From positions 6,303,001 through 6,367,000 of the forward strand of contig NZ_CP015849.1 of the NCBI RefSeq assembly GCF_001654495.1: 64,000 bases of DNA. Reading direction: 5' to 3'. Source of the stretch: Streptomyces sp. SAT1. Lineage in GTDB: Bacteria; Actinomycetota; Actinomycetes; Streptomycetales; Streptomycetaceae. The notes under the pieces are model-generated. The model saw only the letters and a program-made list of their open reading frames with translations, was not told the origin of the DNA and made no database searches. Made by a program: the position numbers and the translations under genes. Shown here piece after piece: positions 42,794-52,037 of the stretch (positions are counted from its first letter, which is position 1; the number at the start of each line of letters is the position of its first letter).

Positions 42794-43978
42794 CTAGCGG
42801 TCCGTCGTCATCGTGCGGAAGGCGATGCCCGCCGCGCGCAGCCGCTCGACCAGCGCGTCGCCCATCGCGACGGCCGTCGTGACCTGGCCCGCCGTGTCGG
42901 GCAGGTCGTCCAGGGCGAGGCTGAGGGCCGACTCGGCGAACATCTTCGCCGTCTCGTCGTACCCGGGGTCGCCGCCCGCCACCTCGGTGCGCACCCGCCG
43001 TCCGCCGCCCTCGCCCACGAAGCGCACCGAGAACCAGCTCCTGGCCCGCCGTTCGGGGCTCGGCCCCTGCCCGGGGCTGATCCGGCCGGACAGCCAGCGC
43101 CGGGCCGGGGGGAGCTGGACGGCCGCCGTGAGCGTGGTGACGGCGGCCACCCCGCCGAGGGCGACGGGAAGGTGCCGTACGGCCGCGTAGTGGCGGTAGC
43201 GGAAGTCGGGTCCGTAGCGCTCCAGCGCCCGCGCGGAGCGCAGCACGATCTGCGGATCGAGGGTCGGCAGCGGCAGTGCCCACGCGCCCACCTCCGGCGC
43301 GAAGCGCGGCGCGCACACCGGCGGCACCGAGACCCGGCGCCCCGGCAGCCGCGGCTCGTGCCGCGCGCGCTCCCGCGCCGCGGCGCGCATCCGCAGCGGC
43401 CGCGCGAACTGGTTGAGCGCGGAGGCCAGCGTCCCGCCCGAGAAGCCGGCGTGCGCCCGGACGAACCCGTCCACGGCCAGCGGCACGCCCTCGGGGAGCT
43501 GCCGCACGGTGACGTACACGCCCAGGTCGTGCGGCACCGAGTCGAACCCGCAGGCGTGCACCAGCCGCGCCCCGGTCTCCCGCGCGCGTGCGTCGTGCCG
43601 TACGTACGTCAGATCGACGAACTCGGGCTCGCCCGTGAGGTCCAGATAGTCGGTGCCGCTGTCCGCGCAGGCGGCGACCAGTTCCTCGCCGTGGGCCACA
43701 TAGGGACCCGCGGTGGTGGCCAGTACGCGGGTCCGCCGGGCCAGTTCCCGTACGGAGGCCGGGTCGGTGGCGTCCGCGTGCAGCACGGCGACGTCCGCGC
43801 CGCCGGGCAGTTCCTCGCGCAGTTCCTTCAGCCGCCGCTCGCTGCGCCCCGCGACCGCCCACCGCAGCCCCTCGGGGGCGTGCTCGGCCAGATACCGGGC
43901 GGTGAGCGTCCCCACGAACCCGGTGGCTCCGAAGAGCACGATGTCGTACGGACGTTCCGCCTTGTTCATCCTGCTCAT
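42794..43978 (-). CDS. Saccharopine-dehydrogenase-like (trans-acting enoyl reductase-like) protein
   Basis: A 394-residue oxidoreductase with an N-terminal Rossmann fold (VLFGATGFVGTLTARYLAEHAP, residues 14-35), resembling the saccharopine dehydrogenase NADP-binding family and mycobacterial trans-acting enoyl reductases. Other landmarks are TTAGPYVAHGEELVAACADSGTDYLDLTGE and GFDSVPHDLGVY. Substrates are unknown, probably lipid or polyketide. A second in-frame ATG at 43969 is an equal choice. The 318-base region upstream (43979-44296) is shared with the divergent CoA-transferase operon. Confidence 0.88.
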   Translation of the reverse strand: MSRMNKAERPYDIVLFGATGFVGTLTARYLAEHAPEGLRWAVAGRSERRLKELREELPGGADVAVLHADATDPASVRELARRTRVLATTAGPYVAHGEELVAACADSGTDYLDLTGEPEFVDLTYVRHDARARETGARLVHACGFDSVPHDLGVYVTVRQLPEGVPLAVDGFVRAHAGFSGGTLASALNQFARPLRMRAAARERARHEPRLPGRRVSVPPVCAPRFAPEVGAWALPLPTLDPQIVLRSARALERYGPDFRYRHYAAVRHLPVALGGVAAVTTLTAAVQLPPARRWLSGRISPGQGPSPERRARSWFSVRFVGEGGGRRVRTEVAGGDPGYDETAKMFAESALSLALDDLPDTAGQVTTAVAMGDALVERLRAAGIAFRTMTTDR

Positions 43979-44225
43979 GACACCCCTCGCTCCGCCGGAC
44001 GGCGTCCCCGCGCCGCTGCCGGTGGCCGAGGCTAGCGTGAGGGGGCCGGGCCGGGCGACACGGGTGGCGTCCGGCGCACGCGGGACCGGCCGACGGCGGC
44101 CGGGGCCGGGCAGACCCGGGAGAGACCGGCCGGGAGCGGACGCGGGCGCGGCGGTCCGGCGCGCACGGCGGGCGCTCGCGCGGCGCGGCCGGCCGGGTTT
44201 GGCTAAGCGCTTGCTCGTTCAGGGC

Positions 44226-44278
44226 TTGTGCCGGGTGCGGCGCGTTCATAGCATCGTCGGTGTCACATCGGTTGTGTC
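44226..44278 (+). promoter_or_regulatory. Promoter and MerR-type dyad of the beta-oxidation operon
   Basis: TTGTGC (44226-44231), a 17-base spacer and TAGCAT (44249-44254) form a good promoter. Just after the -10 lies GTCACA-TCGGT-TGTGTC (44262-44278), similar to the dyad at the MerR gene promoter (49708-49724; ten of 14 central bases agree). The remainder of the 318-base gap upstream shows no gene. Confidence 0.5.
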
Positions 44279-44296
44279 ACAGCGAGGGGGCCCCGG

Positions 44297-45451
44297 ATGG
44301 CGACAGGACGGACACCCGGACGGGACGGCCCGCTGACCGGGGTGCGCGTGGTGGAGCTGGCCGGGATCGGCCCCGGGCCCTTCGCCGCGATGCTGCTCGG
44401 CGACCTCGGCGCGGACGTGGTGCGGGTGGACCGCCCCGGCGGCGCGGGCCTCGGCATCGACCCGGCCGCCGACGTCACCCACCGCAACAAGCGCGCGGTG
44501 GTCGTCGACCTGAAGTCCCCGGAAGGATCCGCCCGCGTCCTCGACCTCGCCGCCCGCGCCGACATCCTGATCGAGGGCTACCGGCCCGGCGTCGCCGAAC
44601 GCCTCGGCGTCGGCCCCGAGGAGTGCCGTGCCCGCAACCCCCGCCTGGTCTACGGCCGGATGACCGGCTGGGGACAGGACGGACCGCTCGCCCCGCGCGC
44701 GGGCCACGACATCTCCTACATCGCCGTCACCGGCGCCCTCGGCCTGATCGGCGAGCCGGACCGGCCCCCGGCCGTCCCCGCCAACCTCCTCGGCGACTAC
44801 GCGGGCGGCTCCCTCTACCTCGTCGTCGGCGTCCTCGCCGCCCTGCACCACGCCCGCGCCACCGGTGAGGGGCAGGTCGTGGACGCCGCCGTGGTCGACG
44901 GCACCGCCCATCTGTCGGCGATGCTGCACGGCATGCTCGCCGCCGGCGCCTGGCAGGACCGCCGCCACGCCAACCTCCTGGACGGCGGCTGCCCCTTCTA
45001 CGGCACCTACGAGACCGCCGACGGCCGGTACATGGCGGTCGGCGCGCTGGAACAGCGGTTCTACGACGAGTTCATGACCCGCCTCGGCATCCCCGAGCAG
45101 GCGCCCGCCCGCGACGACATGACCCGCTGGGGCGAGTTGCGCGAGGCGATCGCCGCCCGCTTCCGCACCCGTACCCGGGACGAGTGGACGGTCGTGTTCG
45201 AGGACTCCGACGCCTGCGTGGCGCCCGTCCTGTCGCTGCGCGAGGCACCGCACCACCCGCACCTCGCCGCGCGCGGCACCTTCACCGAGCACGCCGGCCT
45301 CACCCAGCCGGCCCCCGCGCCCCGCTTCTCCGCCACCCCCGCCACCGTGCGCACCGCGCCCGCCGGGCCCGGCCACGGCGCCGACGCCGTGGCCGCCGAC
45401 TGGAACCTGCCCGCCCCGCCCGCGACCCCGCTCCCGGAAAACCCTCAGTGA
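44297..45451 (+). CDS. Family III CoA transferase (CaiB/BaiF)
   Basis: A 384-residue family III CoA transferase, similar to alpha-methylacyl-CoA racemase. The N-terminal GVRVVELAGIGPGPFAAMLLGDLGADVVRVD, RNKRAVVVDLKSPEG and DILIEGYRPGVAERLG are diagnostic; the catalytic aspartate should be the Asp of LLGDYAGGSLYLVVG. It moves CoA between acids or epimerises branched acyl-CoAs to forms the oxidation cycle can use. It is the first gene of the three-gene operon with thiolase and FadB. Confidence 0.92.
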   Translation: MATGRTPGRDGPLTGVRVVELAGIGPGPFAAMLLGDLGADVVRVDRPGGAGLGIDPAADVTHRNKRAVVVDLKSPEGSARVLDLAARADILIEGYRPGVAERLGVGPEECRARNPRLVYGRMTGWGQDGPLAPRAGHDISYIAVTGALGLIGEPDRPPAVPANLLGDYAGGSLYLVVGVLAALHHARATGEGQVVDAAVVDGTAHLSAMLHGMLAAGAWQDRRHANLLDGGCPFYGTYETADGRYMAVGALEQRFYDEFMTRLGIPEQAPARDDMTRWGELREAIAARFRTRTRDEWTVVFEDSDACVAPVLSLREAPHHPHLAARGTFTEHAGLTQPAPAPRFSATPATVRTAPAGPGHGADAVAADWNLPAPPATPLPENPQ

Positions 45452-45462
45452 AAGGTCTGCCC

Positions 45463-46677
45463 GTGACCACCGAAGCGTACGTGTACGACGCGATCCGCAC
45501 CCCGCGCGGCCGCGGCAAGGCGAACGGCGCCCTGCACGGCACGAAGCCCGTCGACCTGGTCGTCGGCCTCATCCACGAGATCCGCGCCCGCTTCCCGGAC
45601 CTCGACCCGGCCGCCGTGGACGACATCGTGCTCGGCGTCGTCGGCCCGGTCGGCGACCAGGGCTCCGACATCGCCCGGATCGCCGCCGTCGCCGCCGGAC
45701 TGCCGGACACGGTCGCCGGGGTCCAGGAGAACCGCTTCTGCGCCTCGGGCCTCGAAGCCGTCAACCTGGCCGCCGCCAAGGTGCGCTCCGGCTGGGAGGA
45801 CCTGGTCCTGGCGGGCGGCGTCGAGTCCATGTCCCGGGTGCCGATGGCCTCGGACGGCGGCGCCTGGTTCAACGACCCGATGACCAACCTGGCCACCGGC
45901 TTCGTGCCCCAGGGCATCGGCGCCGACCTGATCGCCACCCTCGAGGGCTTCACCCGGCGCGACGTCGACGAGTACGCGGCCCTCTCGCAGGAACGCGCCG
46001 CCACCGCCGTCAAGGAGGGCCGCTTCGCCCGCTCCCTGGTCCCGGTGAAGGACCGCAACGGCCTCGTGGTCCTCGACCACGACGAGCACCCGCGCCCCGG
46101 CACCACCGCCGACTCCCTCGCCGGACTCAAGCCGTCCTTCGCCGACATCGGCGAACTGGGCGGCTTCGACGCCGTCGCCCTCCAGAAGTACCACTGGGTG
46201 GAGAAGATCGACCACGTCCACCACGCGGGCAACTCCTCCGGCATCGTGGACGGCGCCTCGCTCGTCGCCATCGGCTCGCGCGAGACCGGCGAGCGCCACG
46301 GCCTCACCCCGCGCGCGCGGATCGTCTCCGCCGCCGTCTCCGGCTCCGAGCCCACCATCATGCTCACCGGGCCCGCCCCCGCCACCCGCAAGGCCCTCGC
46401 CAAGGCCGGACTGACCATCGACGACATCGACCTCGTCGAGATCAACGAGGCGTTCGCCGCGGTCGTGCTGCGCTTCGCGAAGGACATGGGCCTGTCCCTG
46501 GACAAGGTCAACGTCAACGGCGGCGCCATCGCGCTCGGCCATCCGCTCGGCGCCACCGGCGCGATGATCCTCGGCACCCTCCTCGACGAACTGGAGCGCC
46601 AGGACAAGCGCTACGGCCTGGCCACCCTGTGCGTCGGCGGCGGCATGGGCATCGCCACCATCGTCGAGCGCGTCTGA
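45463..46677 (+). CDS. Acetyl-CoA acyltransferase (FadA-type thiolase)
   Basis: A 404-residue thiolase. Active-site residues are in ENRFCASGLEAVNLAA (nucleophile Cys), NGGAIALGHPLGATGA (His) and ATLCVGGGMGIA (second Cys). It cuts 3-ketoacyl-CoA to acetyl-CoA and a shortened acyl-CoA. The GTG at 45463 lies 11 bases after the CoA-transferase stop with an AAAGG ribosome site. It forms the beta-oxidation complex with the FadB-type gene that follows. Confidence 0.93.
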   Translation: MTTEAYVYDAIRTPRGRGKANGALHGTKPVDLVVGLIHEIRARFPDLDPAAVDDIVLGVVGPVGDQGSDIARIAAVAAGLPDTVAGVQENRFCASGLEAVNLAAAKVRSGWEDLVLAGGVESMSRVPMASDGGAWFNDPMTNLATGFVPQGIGADLIATLEGFTRRDVDEYAALSQERAATAVKEGRFARSLVPVKDRNGLVVLDHDEHPRPGTTADSLAGLKPSFADIGELGGFDAVALQKYHWVEKIDHVHHAGNSSGIVDGASLVAIGSRETGERHGLTPRARIVSAAVSGSEPTIMLTGPAPATRKALAKAGLTIDDIDLVEINEAFAAVVLRFAKDMGLSLDKVNVNGGAIALGHPLGATGAMILGTLLDELERQDKRYGLATLCVGGGMGIATIVERV

Positions 46678-46739
46678 CCCCCAGCGGCACCCCGGGCCGG
46701 CAGCGCCCAGGACCCCCGGACTTCTACGGAGACCCTGAC

Positions 46740-48917
46740 ATGACCGAGAGCACGACCATCCGCTGGGAACAGGACGACACCGGTGTCGTCACCCTCGTCC
46801 TCGACGACCCGAACCAGTCCGCGAACACCATGAACCAGGCGTTCCGCGACTCGCTCGCCGCGATCACCGACCGCCTGGAGGCCGAGAAGGACTCCGTGCG
46901 CGGCGTCATCCTCACCTCCGCCAAGAAGACCTTCTTCGCGGGCGGCGACCTGCGCGACCTGATCCGGGTCACCCCGGACACCGCGCAGGACCTCTTCGAC
47001 GGCGGCCTCGCCATCAAGCGGAACCTGCGCCGCATCGAGACGCTGGGCAAGCCGGTCGTCGCCGCCCTCAACGGCGCCGCGCTCGGCGGCGGCTACGAAC
47101 TCGCCCTCGCCTGCCACCACCGCGTCGCCCTCGACACCCCCGGCACCCGGATCGGCTGCCCCGAGGTCACCCTCGGCCTCCTTCCCGGCGGCGGCGGAGT
47201 CGTCCGCAGCGTCCGGCTGCTCGGCATCACCGACGCCCTGCTCAAGGTGCTGCTCCAGGGCACCCAGTACAACGCCCGCCGCGCCCAGGAGAACGGCCTG
47301 GTCGACGAGGTGGCCGACACCCCCGGGGAACTGCTGGCCAAGGCCCGCGCCTTCATCGACGCGCACCCCGAGTCGCAGCAGCCCTGGGACCGGCCCGGCT
47401 ACCGCATCCCGGGCGGCACCCCCGCGAACCCGAAGTTCGCCGCCAACCTGCCCGCCTTCCCGGCCAACCTGCGCAAGCAGACGGCCGGCGCGCCCTACCC
47501 GGCGCCGCGCAACATCATGGCCGCCGCCGTCGAGGGCGCCCAGGTCGACTTCGAGACCGCCCAGGTCATCGAGGCCCGCTACTTCGTGGAGCTGGCCGCC
47601 GGGCAGACCGCGAAGAACATGATCCAGGCGTTCTTCTTCGACCTCCAGGCCGTCAACTCCGGCGCCAACCGCCCCCAGGGCATCGAGCCCCGCCCGGTGC
47701 GCAGGGTCGCCGTGCTCGGCGCCGGGATGATGGGCGCGGGCATCGCCTACTCGTGCGCCCGCGCGGGCATCGAGGTCGTCCTCAAGGACGTCTCCCTGGA
47801 GTCCGCCGTCAAGGGCAAGGGCTACTCCGAGAAGCTGTGCGCCAAGGCCGTCTCCCGGGGCCGTACCAGCCAGGAGAAGGCGGACGCGCTGCTCGCCCGG
47901 ATCACCCCCACCGCCGAGGCGGCCGACCTCGCGGGCTGCGACGCGGTGATCGAGGCCGTCTTCGAGGACCCGGCCCTCAAGCACAAGGTGTTCCAGGAGA
48001 TCGAGCACGTCGTCGCGCCGGACGCGCTGCTGTGCTCCAACACCTCCACGCTGCCCATCACCGCGCTCGCCGAGGGCGTGGAGCGCCAGGGCGACTTCAT
48101 CGGGCTGCACTTCTTCTCCCCGGTCGACAAGATGCCCCTGGTCGAGATCATCCGGGGCGAGCGCACCGGCGACGAGGCGCTGGCCCGCGCCTTCGACCTG
48201 GTCCGGCAGATCAAGAAGACCCCGATCGTGGTCAACGACTCGCGCGGCTTCTTCACCTCCCGGGTCATCGGCCACTTCATCAACGAGGGCGTGGCGATGG
48301 TCGGCGAGGGCATCGAGCCCGCCTCCGTCGAGCAGGCCGCCGCCCAGGCCGGCTACCCGGCCAAGGTGCTCTCCCTGATGGACGAGCTGACCCTCACCCT
48401 GCCCCGCAAGATCCGCGAGGAGTCGAAGCGGGCCGTCGAGGAGGCGGGCGGCACCTGGCCCACGCACCCCGCCGAGGCGGTCATCGACCGCATGGTCGAC
48501 GAGTTCGGCCGCACCGGACGCAGCGGCGGCGCCGGCTTCTACGCGTACGGCGAGGACGGCCGGCGCGCCGGGCTGTGGCCGGGGCTGCGCGAGCACTTCA
48601 CGAAGCCCGGGTACGAGATCCCCTTCCGCGACATGCAGGAGCGGATGCTCTTCGCCGAGGCGCTCGACACCGTCAAGCTGCTGGAGGAGGGCGTCCTGAC
48701 CTCGGTCGCCGACGCCAACATCGGCTCCGTCTTCGGCATCGGCTTCCCCGGCTGGACCGGCGGCGTCCTCCAGTACGTCAACGGCTACGAGGGCGGGCTG
48801 CCCGGCTTCGTGGCCCGTGCCCGGGAGCTGGCCGGGCGCTACGGCGAGCGGTTCACCCCGCCCGCCCTGCTGGTCGCCAAGGCGGAGCGCGGGGAGACCT
48901 TCACCGACGCCCGCTGA
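46740..48917 (+). CDS. Multifunctional fatty-acid oxidation protein (FadB/FadJ type)
   Basis: A 725-residue fusion of an enoyl-CoA hydratase (residues about 15-290: FFAGGDLRDLI, ALNGAALGGGYELALA, LGLLPGGGGVVR) and a 3-hydroxyacyl-CoA dehydrogenase (about 320-720: VAVLGAGMMGAGIAYSCARAG, CSNTSTLPITALAEG, HFFSPVDKMPLVEII). It carries out the middle two steps of beta-oxidation. It follows the thiolase gene by 62 bases. Its end is 8 bases from the stop of the convergent MerR gene, leaving no room for a dedicated terminator. Confidence 0.94.
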   Translation: MTESTTIRWEQDDTGVVTLVLDDPNQSANTMNQAFRDSLAAITDRLEAEKDSVRGVILTSAKKTFFAGGDLRDLIRVTPDTAQDLFDGGLAIKRNLRRIETLGKPVVAALNGAALGGGYELALACHHRVALDTPGTRIGCPEVTLGLLPGGGGVVRSVRLLGITDALLKVLLQGTQYNARRAQENGLVDEVADTPGELLAKARAFIDAHPESQQPWDRPGYRIPGGTPANPKFAANLPAFPANLRKQTAGAPYPAPRNIMAAAVEGAQVDFETAQVIEARYFVELAAGQTAKNMIQAFFFDLQAVNSGANRPQGIEPRPVRRVAVLGAGMMGAGIAYSCARAGIEVVLKDVSLESAVKGKGYSEKLCAKAVSRGRTSQEKADALLARITPTAEAADLAGCDAVIEAVFEDPALKHKVFQEIEHVVAPDALLCSNTSTLPITALAEGVERQGDFIGLHFFSPVDKMPLVEIIRGERTGDEALARAFDLVRQIKKTPIVVNDSRGFFTSRVIGHFINEGVAMVGEGIEPASVEQAAAQAGYPAKVLSLMDELTLTLPRKIREESKRAVEEAGGTWPTHPAEAVIDRMVDEFGRTGRSGGAGFYAYGEDGRRAGLWPGLREHFTKPGYEIPFRDMQERMLFAEALDTVKLLEEGVLTSVADANIGSVFGIGFPGWTGGVLQYVNGYEGGLPGFVARARELAGRYGERFTPPALLVAKAERGETFTDAR

Positions 48918-48925
48918 GGCACCGC

Positions 48926-49690
48926 TCAGCCGGAGGGCGCGTCCTCGGCCCCGGGGTTCCCCGGGGTCCCGGGCGCGTCCTCGGGAGCACCCTCGGGGGA
49001 GCCGACCCACTCCCGCAGCTCCTCCTTCAGCGACCGCTGGAAGGTGGTCAGCAGCGCCTGCACCACCAGCGGGTGCATGTGCGCGGACAGGGACCTCACG
49101 TCCTCGGTGTCCCGCTCGGCCACCGCGTCGCGCAGCAGCCCCGACAGCTCGCGCGCGGCCGCGCGCGCGTGCTCGATCAGCGCCGTACGGGCGGCGAGCA
49201 CGGTCTCCTCGGACAGCGGCACGTCGAGCAGCTCCACCCCCAGCCGCAGCAGCCCGGTGTCGACGCGGAACACGCCGTCCTGCCGGGTCAGCACGCTCAT
49301 CGCGGCCAGCCGCTCCACGTCCTCGTCGCTCAGCCGCCGCCCGGCCCGCCGCGCCAGCTCGGGCCGGGACAGCGTCTCCACGCCCTCCGGCGCCCAGGAG
49401 GCGACCACCGCGCGGTGCACGGCCAGGTCGTGCGGGCTCAGACCGGGCGGGAGCTGCCGCAGATGGCGTTCGATCGCCGCCAGGGTCATGCCCTGGTGCT
49501 GCATCTCCTCGATCAGCTCCAGGCGCGCGAGGTGGTCGTGGCCGTAGTGCCCCACCCGGCGCGGGCCGATCACGGGCGGCGGCAGCAGGCCCCGGCTGCC
49601 GTAGAACCGGACTGTGCGCACCGTGACCCCGGCACGCGCGGCCAGCTCGTCGATGGTGAGGGCCGGCTCGCCGGTGTCGGTGGTCGTCAT
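48926..49690 (-). CDS. MerR-family transcriptional regulator
   Basis: A 254-residue protein with an N-terminal MerR helix-turn-helix (LTIDELAARAGVTVRTVRFYGSRGLLPPP) and HDHLARLELIEEMQHQGMTLAAI. The C-terminal half lacks metal-binding cysteines and holds long helices, so it likely senses an organic ligand; an acyl-CoA is a reasonable guess from its neighbours. The tail is a Pro/Ala/Gly-rich stretch. Its own promoter has a MerR-like layout with a dyad inside the spacer. Confidence 0.9.
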   Translation of the reverse strand: MTTTDTGEPALTIDELAARAGVTVRTVRFYGSRGLLPPPVIGPRRVGHYGHDHLARLELIEEMQHQGMTLAAIERHLRQLPPGLSPHDLAVHRAVVASWAPEGVETLSRPELARRAGRRLSDEDVERLAAMSVLTRQDGVFRVDTGLLRLGVELLDVPLSEETVLAARTALIEHARAAARELSGLLRDAVAERDTEDVRSLSAHMHPLVVQALLTTFQRSLKEELREWVGSPEGAPEDAPGTPGNPGAEDAPSG

Positions 49691-49695
49691 GTGCA

Positions 49696-49725
49696 GCAGT
49701 ATCGCTGTCGCACCAATGGTGTGAA
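49696..49725 (-). promoter_or_regulatory. MerR-type autoregulated promoter
   Basis: Minus strand: TTCACA (49725-49720), 18 bases, TACTGC (49701-49696), five bases before the ATG at 49690. The dyad TCGCACC-AAT-GGTGTGA (49708-49724 on the plus strand) fills the -35 and spacer, as at MerR-controlled promoters. A related dyad lies at the caiB-type promoter 44262-44278. Confidence 0.55.
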
Positions 49726-49911
49726 AGCCGGTGACCGATCTGCGTGGAAAGTGTGAGAAGCCCCGCTCTGTGACATCTGTCATCGCATGAGAAGTGATCT
49801 CTCGGGGAAGCTGCTTGTCTGGCCTGTACCGCGTCCCCAGTGGTCCGAGCCGGAATTGTACGGACACCCGGGCGCACCCCTGCCCGGCCCCCAGAGAGTG
49901 GAAACCACCGC

Positions 49912-51375
49912 GTGAGCAAGGATTCCGTGCGCACGGCACAGGTCACCGGCCATCCCCGGGCGACCGCCGCACCCGCCGACGCGGGTGACGCCGGGTACAG
50001 CAAGGACCTCAAGCACCGCCACGTCAACATGATCGCCATCGGCGGCGCGATCGGCACCGGCCTCTTCCTGGGCGCCGGCGGGCGGCTGCACACCGCCGGA
50101 CCGGCGCTGGCGGTCGCCTACCTGGTCTGCGGCGTCTTCGCGTTCTTCGTCGTACGCGCCCTCGGCGAGCTGGTCCTGTACCGGCCCTCCTCCGGATCCT
50201 TCGTGTCGTACGCGCGCGAGTTCCTCGGTGAGAAGGGCGCCTACGTCGCCGGGTGGATGTACTTCCTGAACTGGTCGACGACCGGCATCGCCGACATCAC
50301 CGCGATCGCCCTCTACACGCACTACTGGAGCCTGTTCACGCCCGTCCCGCAGTGGGTGCTGGCGCTGATCGCGCTCGCCGTCGTCCTCACCGTGAACCTG
50401 ATCTCGGTGAAGATCTTCGGCGAGATGGAGTTCTGGTTCGCGATCGTCAAGGTGGCCACCCTGGTCGGCTTCATGCTGATCGGCATCTTCCTGCTGACCA
50501 CGCAGCACCAGGTGGACGGCACGACGCCCGGCTGGAGCGTGATCAGCGACCACGGCGGCCTGCTGCCGCACGGCGCGATGCCGGTCGTGCTGGTCATGCA
50601 GGGCGTGATCTTCGCCTACGCCGCGCTGGAGCTGGTCGGTGTCGCCGCGGGCGAGACCGCGGAGCCGGAGAAGGTCGTCCCGCGCGCGGTGAACTCGATC
50701 ATGTGGCGCGTCGCCCTGTTCTACGTCGGCTCGGTCGTCCTGCTCGCCCTGCTGCTGCCCGGCTCGGTCTACTCGGCCGGGGAGAGCCCCTTCGTCACGG
50801 TGCTGTCCAAGATCGGCGTGCCCGCCGCCGGTGACGTGATGAACCTCGTGGTGCTCACCGCGGCCATGTCCTCCCTGAACTCCGGTCTGTACTCCACCGG
50901 CCGCATCCTGCGCTCCATGGCGATGTCCGGCTCGGCCCCGAAGTTCACCCGCGTGATGAGCCGCAGCCAGGTCCCCTACGGCGGCATCCTGCTGACCTGC
51001 GCGGTCTGCGTGCTCGGCGTGGTGCTGAACTACCTGGTGCCCAGCCAGGCCTTCGAGATCGTGCTGAACGTCGCCTCGCTCGGCATCGTCAGCACCTGGG
51101 TGATCATCATGATCTGCCACCTGGTCTTCGTCCGCCGGGCCAGGGCGGGCCTGCTCGACCGGCCGCACTTCCGCCTCCCGGGCAGCCCGGTCACCGAGAT
51201 CGCCACCATCGTCTTCCTGCTGGCCTGCCTCGGCCTGATGTGGAACGACCCCGACGTCGGCCGCAGGACCCTGCTCATGATCCCGCTGATCGCCGTCCTG
51301 CTGGTCGCCGGCTGGTTCGGGGTGCGCCGCCGCGTCACCGAGCAGGCCGCCGAGGCGCCCTCCCTCACGAAGTAG
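49912..51375 (+). CDS. Amino acid permease (APC superfamily)
   Basis: A 487-residue permease with about 12 membrane helices. The APC opening (LKHRHVNMIAIGGAIGTGLFLGAGG) is followed by FVVRALGELVLYRPSSGSFVSYAREFLG and MSSLNSGLYSTGRILRSMA, as in the AnsP/GabP/Phe group of amino acid:proton symporters. The substrate is not certain; asparagine or an aromatic amino acid are common. The GTG at 49912 starts after a GAGAG-rich stretch. It is transcribed away from the MerR gene. The two genes have no obvious functional link. Confidence 0.9.
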   Translation: MSKDSVRTAQVTGHPRATAAPADAGDAGYSKDLKHRHVNMIAIGGAIGTGLFLGAGGRLHTAGPALAVAYLVCGVFAFFVVRALGELVLYRPSSGSFVSYAREFLGEKGAYVAGWMYFLNWSTTGIADITAIALYTHYWSLFTPVPQWVLALIALAVVLTVNLISVKIFGEMEFWFAIVKVATLVGFMLIGIFLLTTQHQVDGTTPGWSVISDHGGLLPHGAMPVVLVMQGVIFAYAALELVGVAAGETAEPEKVVPRAVNSIMWRVALFYVGSVVLLALLLPGSVYSAGESPFVTVLSKIGVPAAGDVMNLVVLTAAMSSLNSGLYSTGRILRSMAMSGSAPKFTRVMSRSQVPYGGILLTCAVCVLGVVLNYLVPSQAFEIVLNVASLGIVSTWVIIMICHLVFVRRARAGLLDRPHFRLPGSPVTEIATIVFLLACLGLMWNDPDVGRRTLLMIPLIAVLLVAGWFGVRRRVTEQAAEAPSLTK

Positions 51376-51388
51376 CAGGTCAGGGCCG

Positions 51389-51411
51389 TTGTCAGTGGCG
51401 GCCCGTACGGT
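51389..51411 (+). promoter_or_regulatory. RecA-NDp/PafBC-type promoter of the macro-domain gene
   Basis: A perfect TTGTCAGTG (51389-51397), eight bases, and TACGGT (51406-51411), then six bases to the ATG at 51418. This is the best match of the four in the window and predicts a leaderless mRNA. Confidence 0.72.
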
Positions 51412-51417
51412 GGCGTC

Positions 51418-52003
51418 ATGTCGGAGACCAGGTATGTCCGAGGTGACGCCACCGCCCCGCGGGCAGCGGGCCCCAAGGTGATCGCCCACGTCTGCAACGA
51501 CCGCGGCGGCTGGGGCCGGGGCTTCGTGCTCGCGCTCTCGCGCCGCCGGCCGGAGCCGGAGTGGCGTCCGGCACGGTGAACGCCACCGCCGCCGATGTGC
51601 CGACCAGGAAGCAGCCGCGTACCGGGCCTGGTACCGCGACCGCGCCGACAACGACTTCGCACTCGGCGCCGTGCAACTGGTGCGCACCGGCCCGGACCTC
51701 TGGGTGGCCAACATGATCGGCCAGCACGGCGTCCGGCGCGGCGGCGGCAAGGGCGTCCCCGTCCGCTACGAGGCGATCGACACCGCCCTGGACCGCCTCG
51801 CCGGCCACGCGGCGGCGCTGGCGGCCTCCGTGCACATGCCGCGGATCGGCTGCGGTCTCGCGGGCGGCGACTGGGACCGGATCGAGCCGCTGGCAGAGGC
51901 CCGGCTGCTGCGCCGGGGGATACCGGTGACGGTGTACGACCCCGAGGACGCGACGGCGGAGGGGGCGCAGGAGGCGGCGGTGGCGGCCCGGACCGCTCCC
52001 TAG
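51418..52003 (+). pseudogene. Macro-domain protein broken by a 46-bp insertion
   Basis: The first frame (51418-51579) gives MSETRYVRGDATAPRAAGPK and IAHVCNDRGGWGRGF, the N-terminus of a macro domain that binds or removes ADP-ribose. It stops at a TGA at 51577 after PEPE. The rest continues in another frame from 51608: EAAAYRAWYRDRADNDFALG, VANMIGQHG, HMPRIGCGLAGG and VTVYD, the expected remaining blocks. The two halves join cleanly if the 46 bases 51562-51607 are removed; 46 is not a multiple of three. The inserted bases in another frame read GVASGTVNATAA, like a DHA2-type transporter motif, but this may be chance. A sequencing error of this size is unlikely. The gene is probably inactive, though a leaderless N-terminal peptide would still be made. 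Confidence 0.82.
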
Positions 52004-52037
52004 CCTGTCGGGGGCCGGGAGCGGTCCGGGCCGCGGG

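Noticed and set aside
46611..50093. A very long open frame of over 1100 codons on the minus strand across the beta-oxidation genes
   Set aside because: It opposes recognised thiolase, FadB and MerR-region genes, has no protein family features and arises from high GC.
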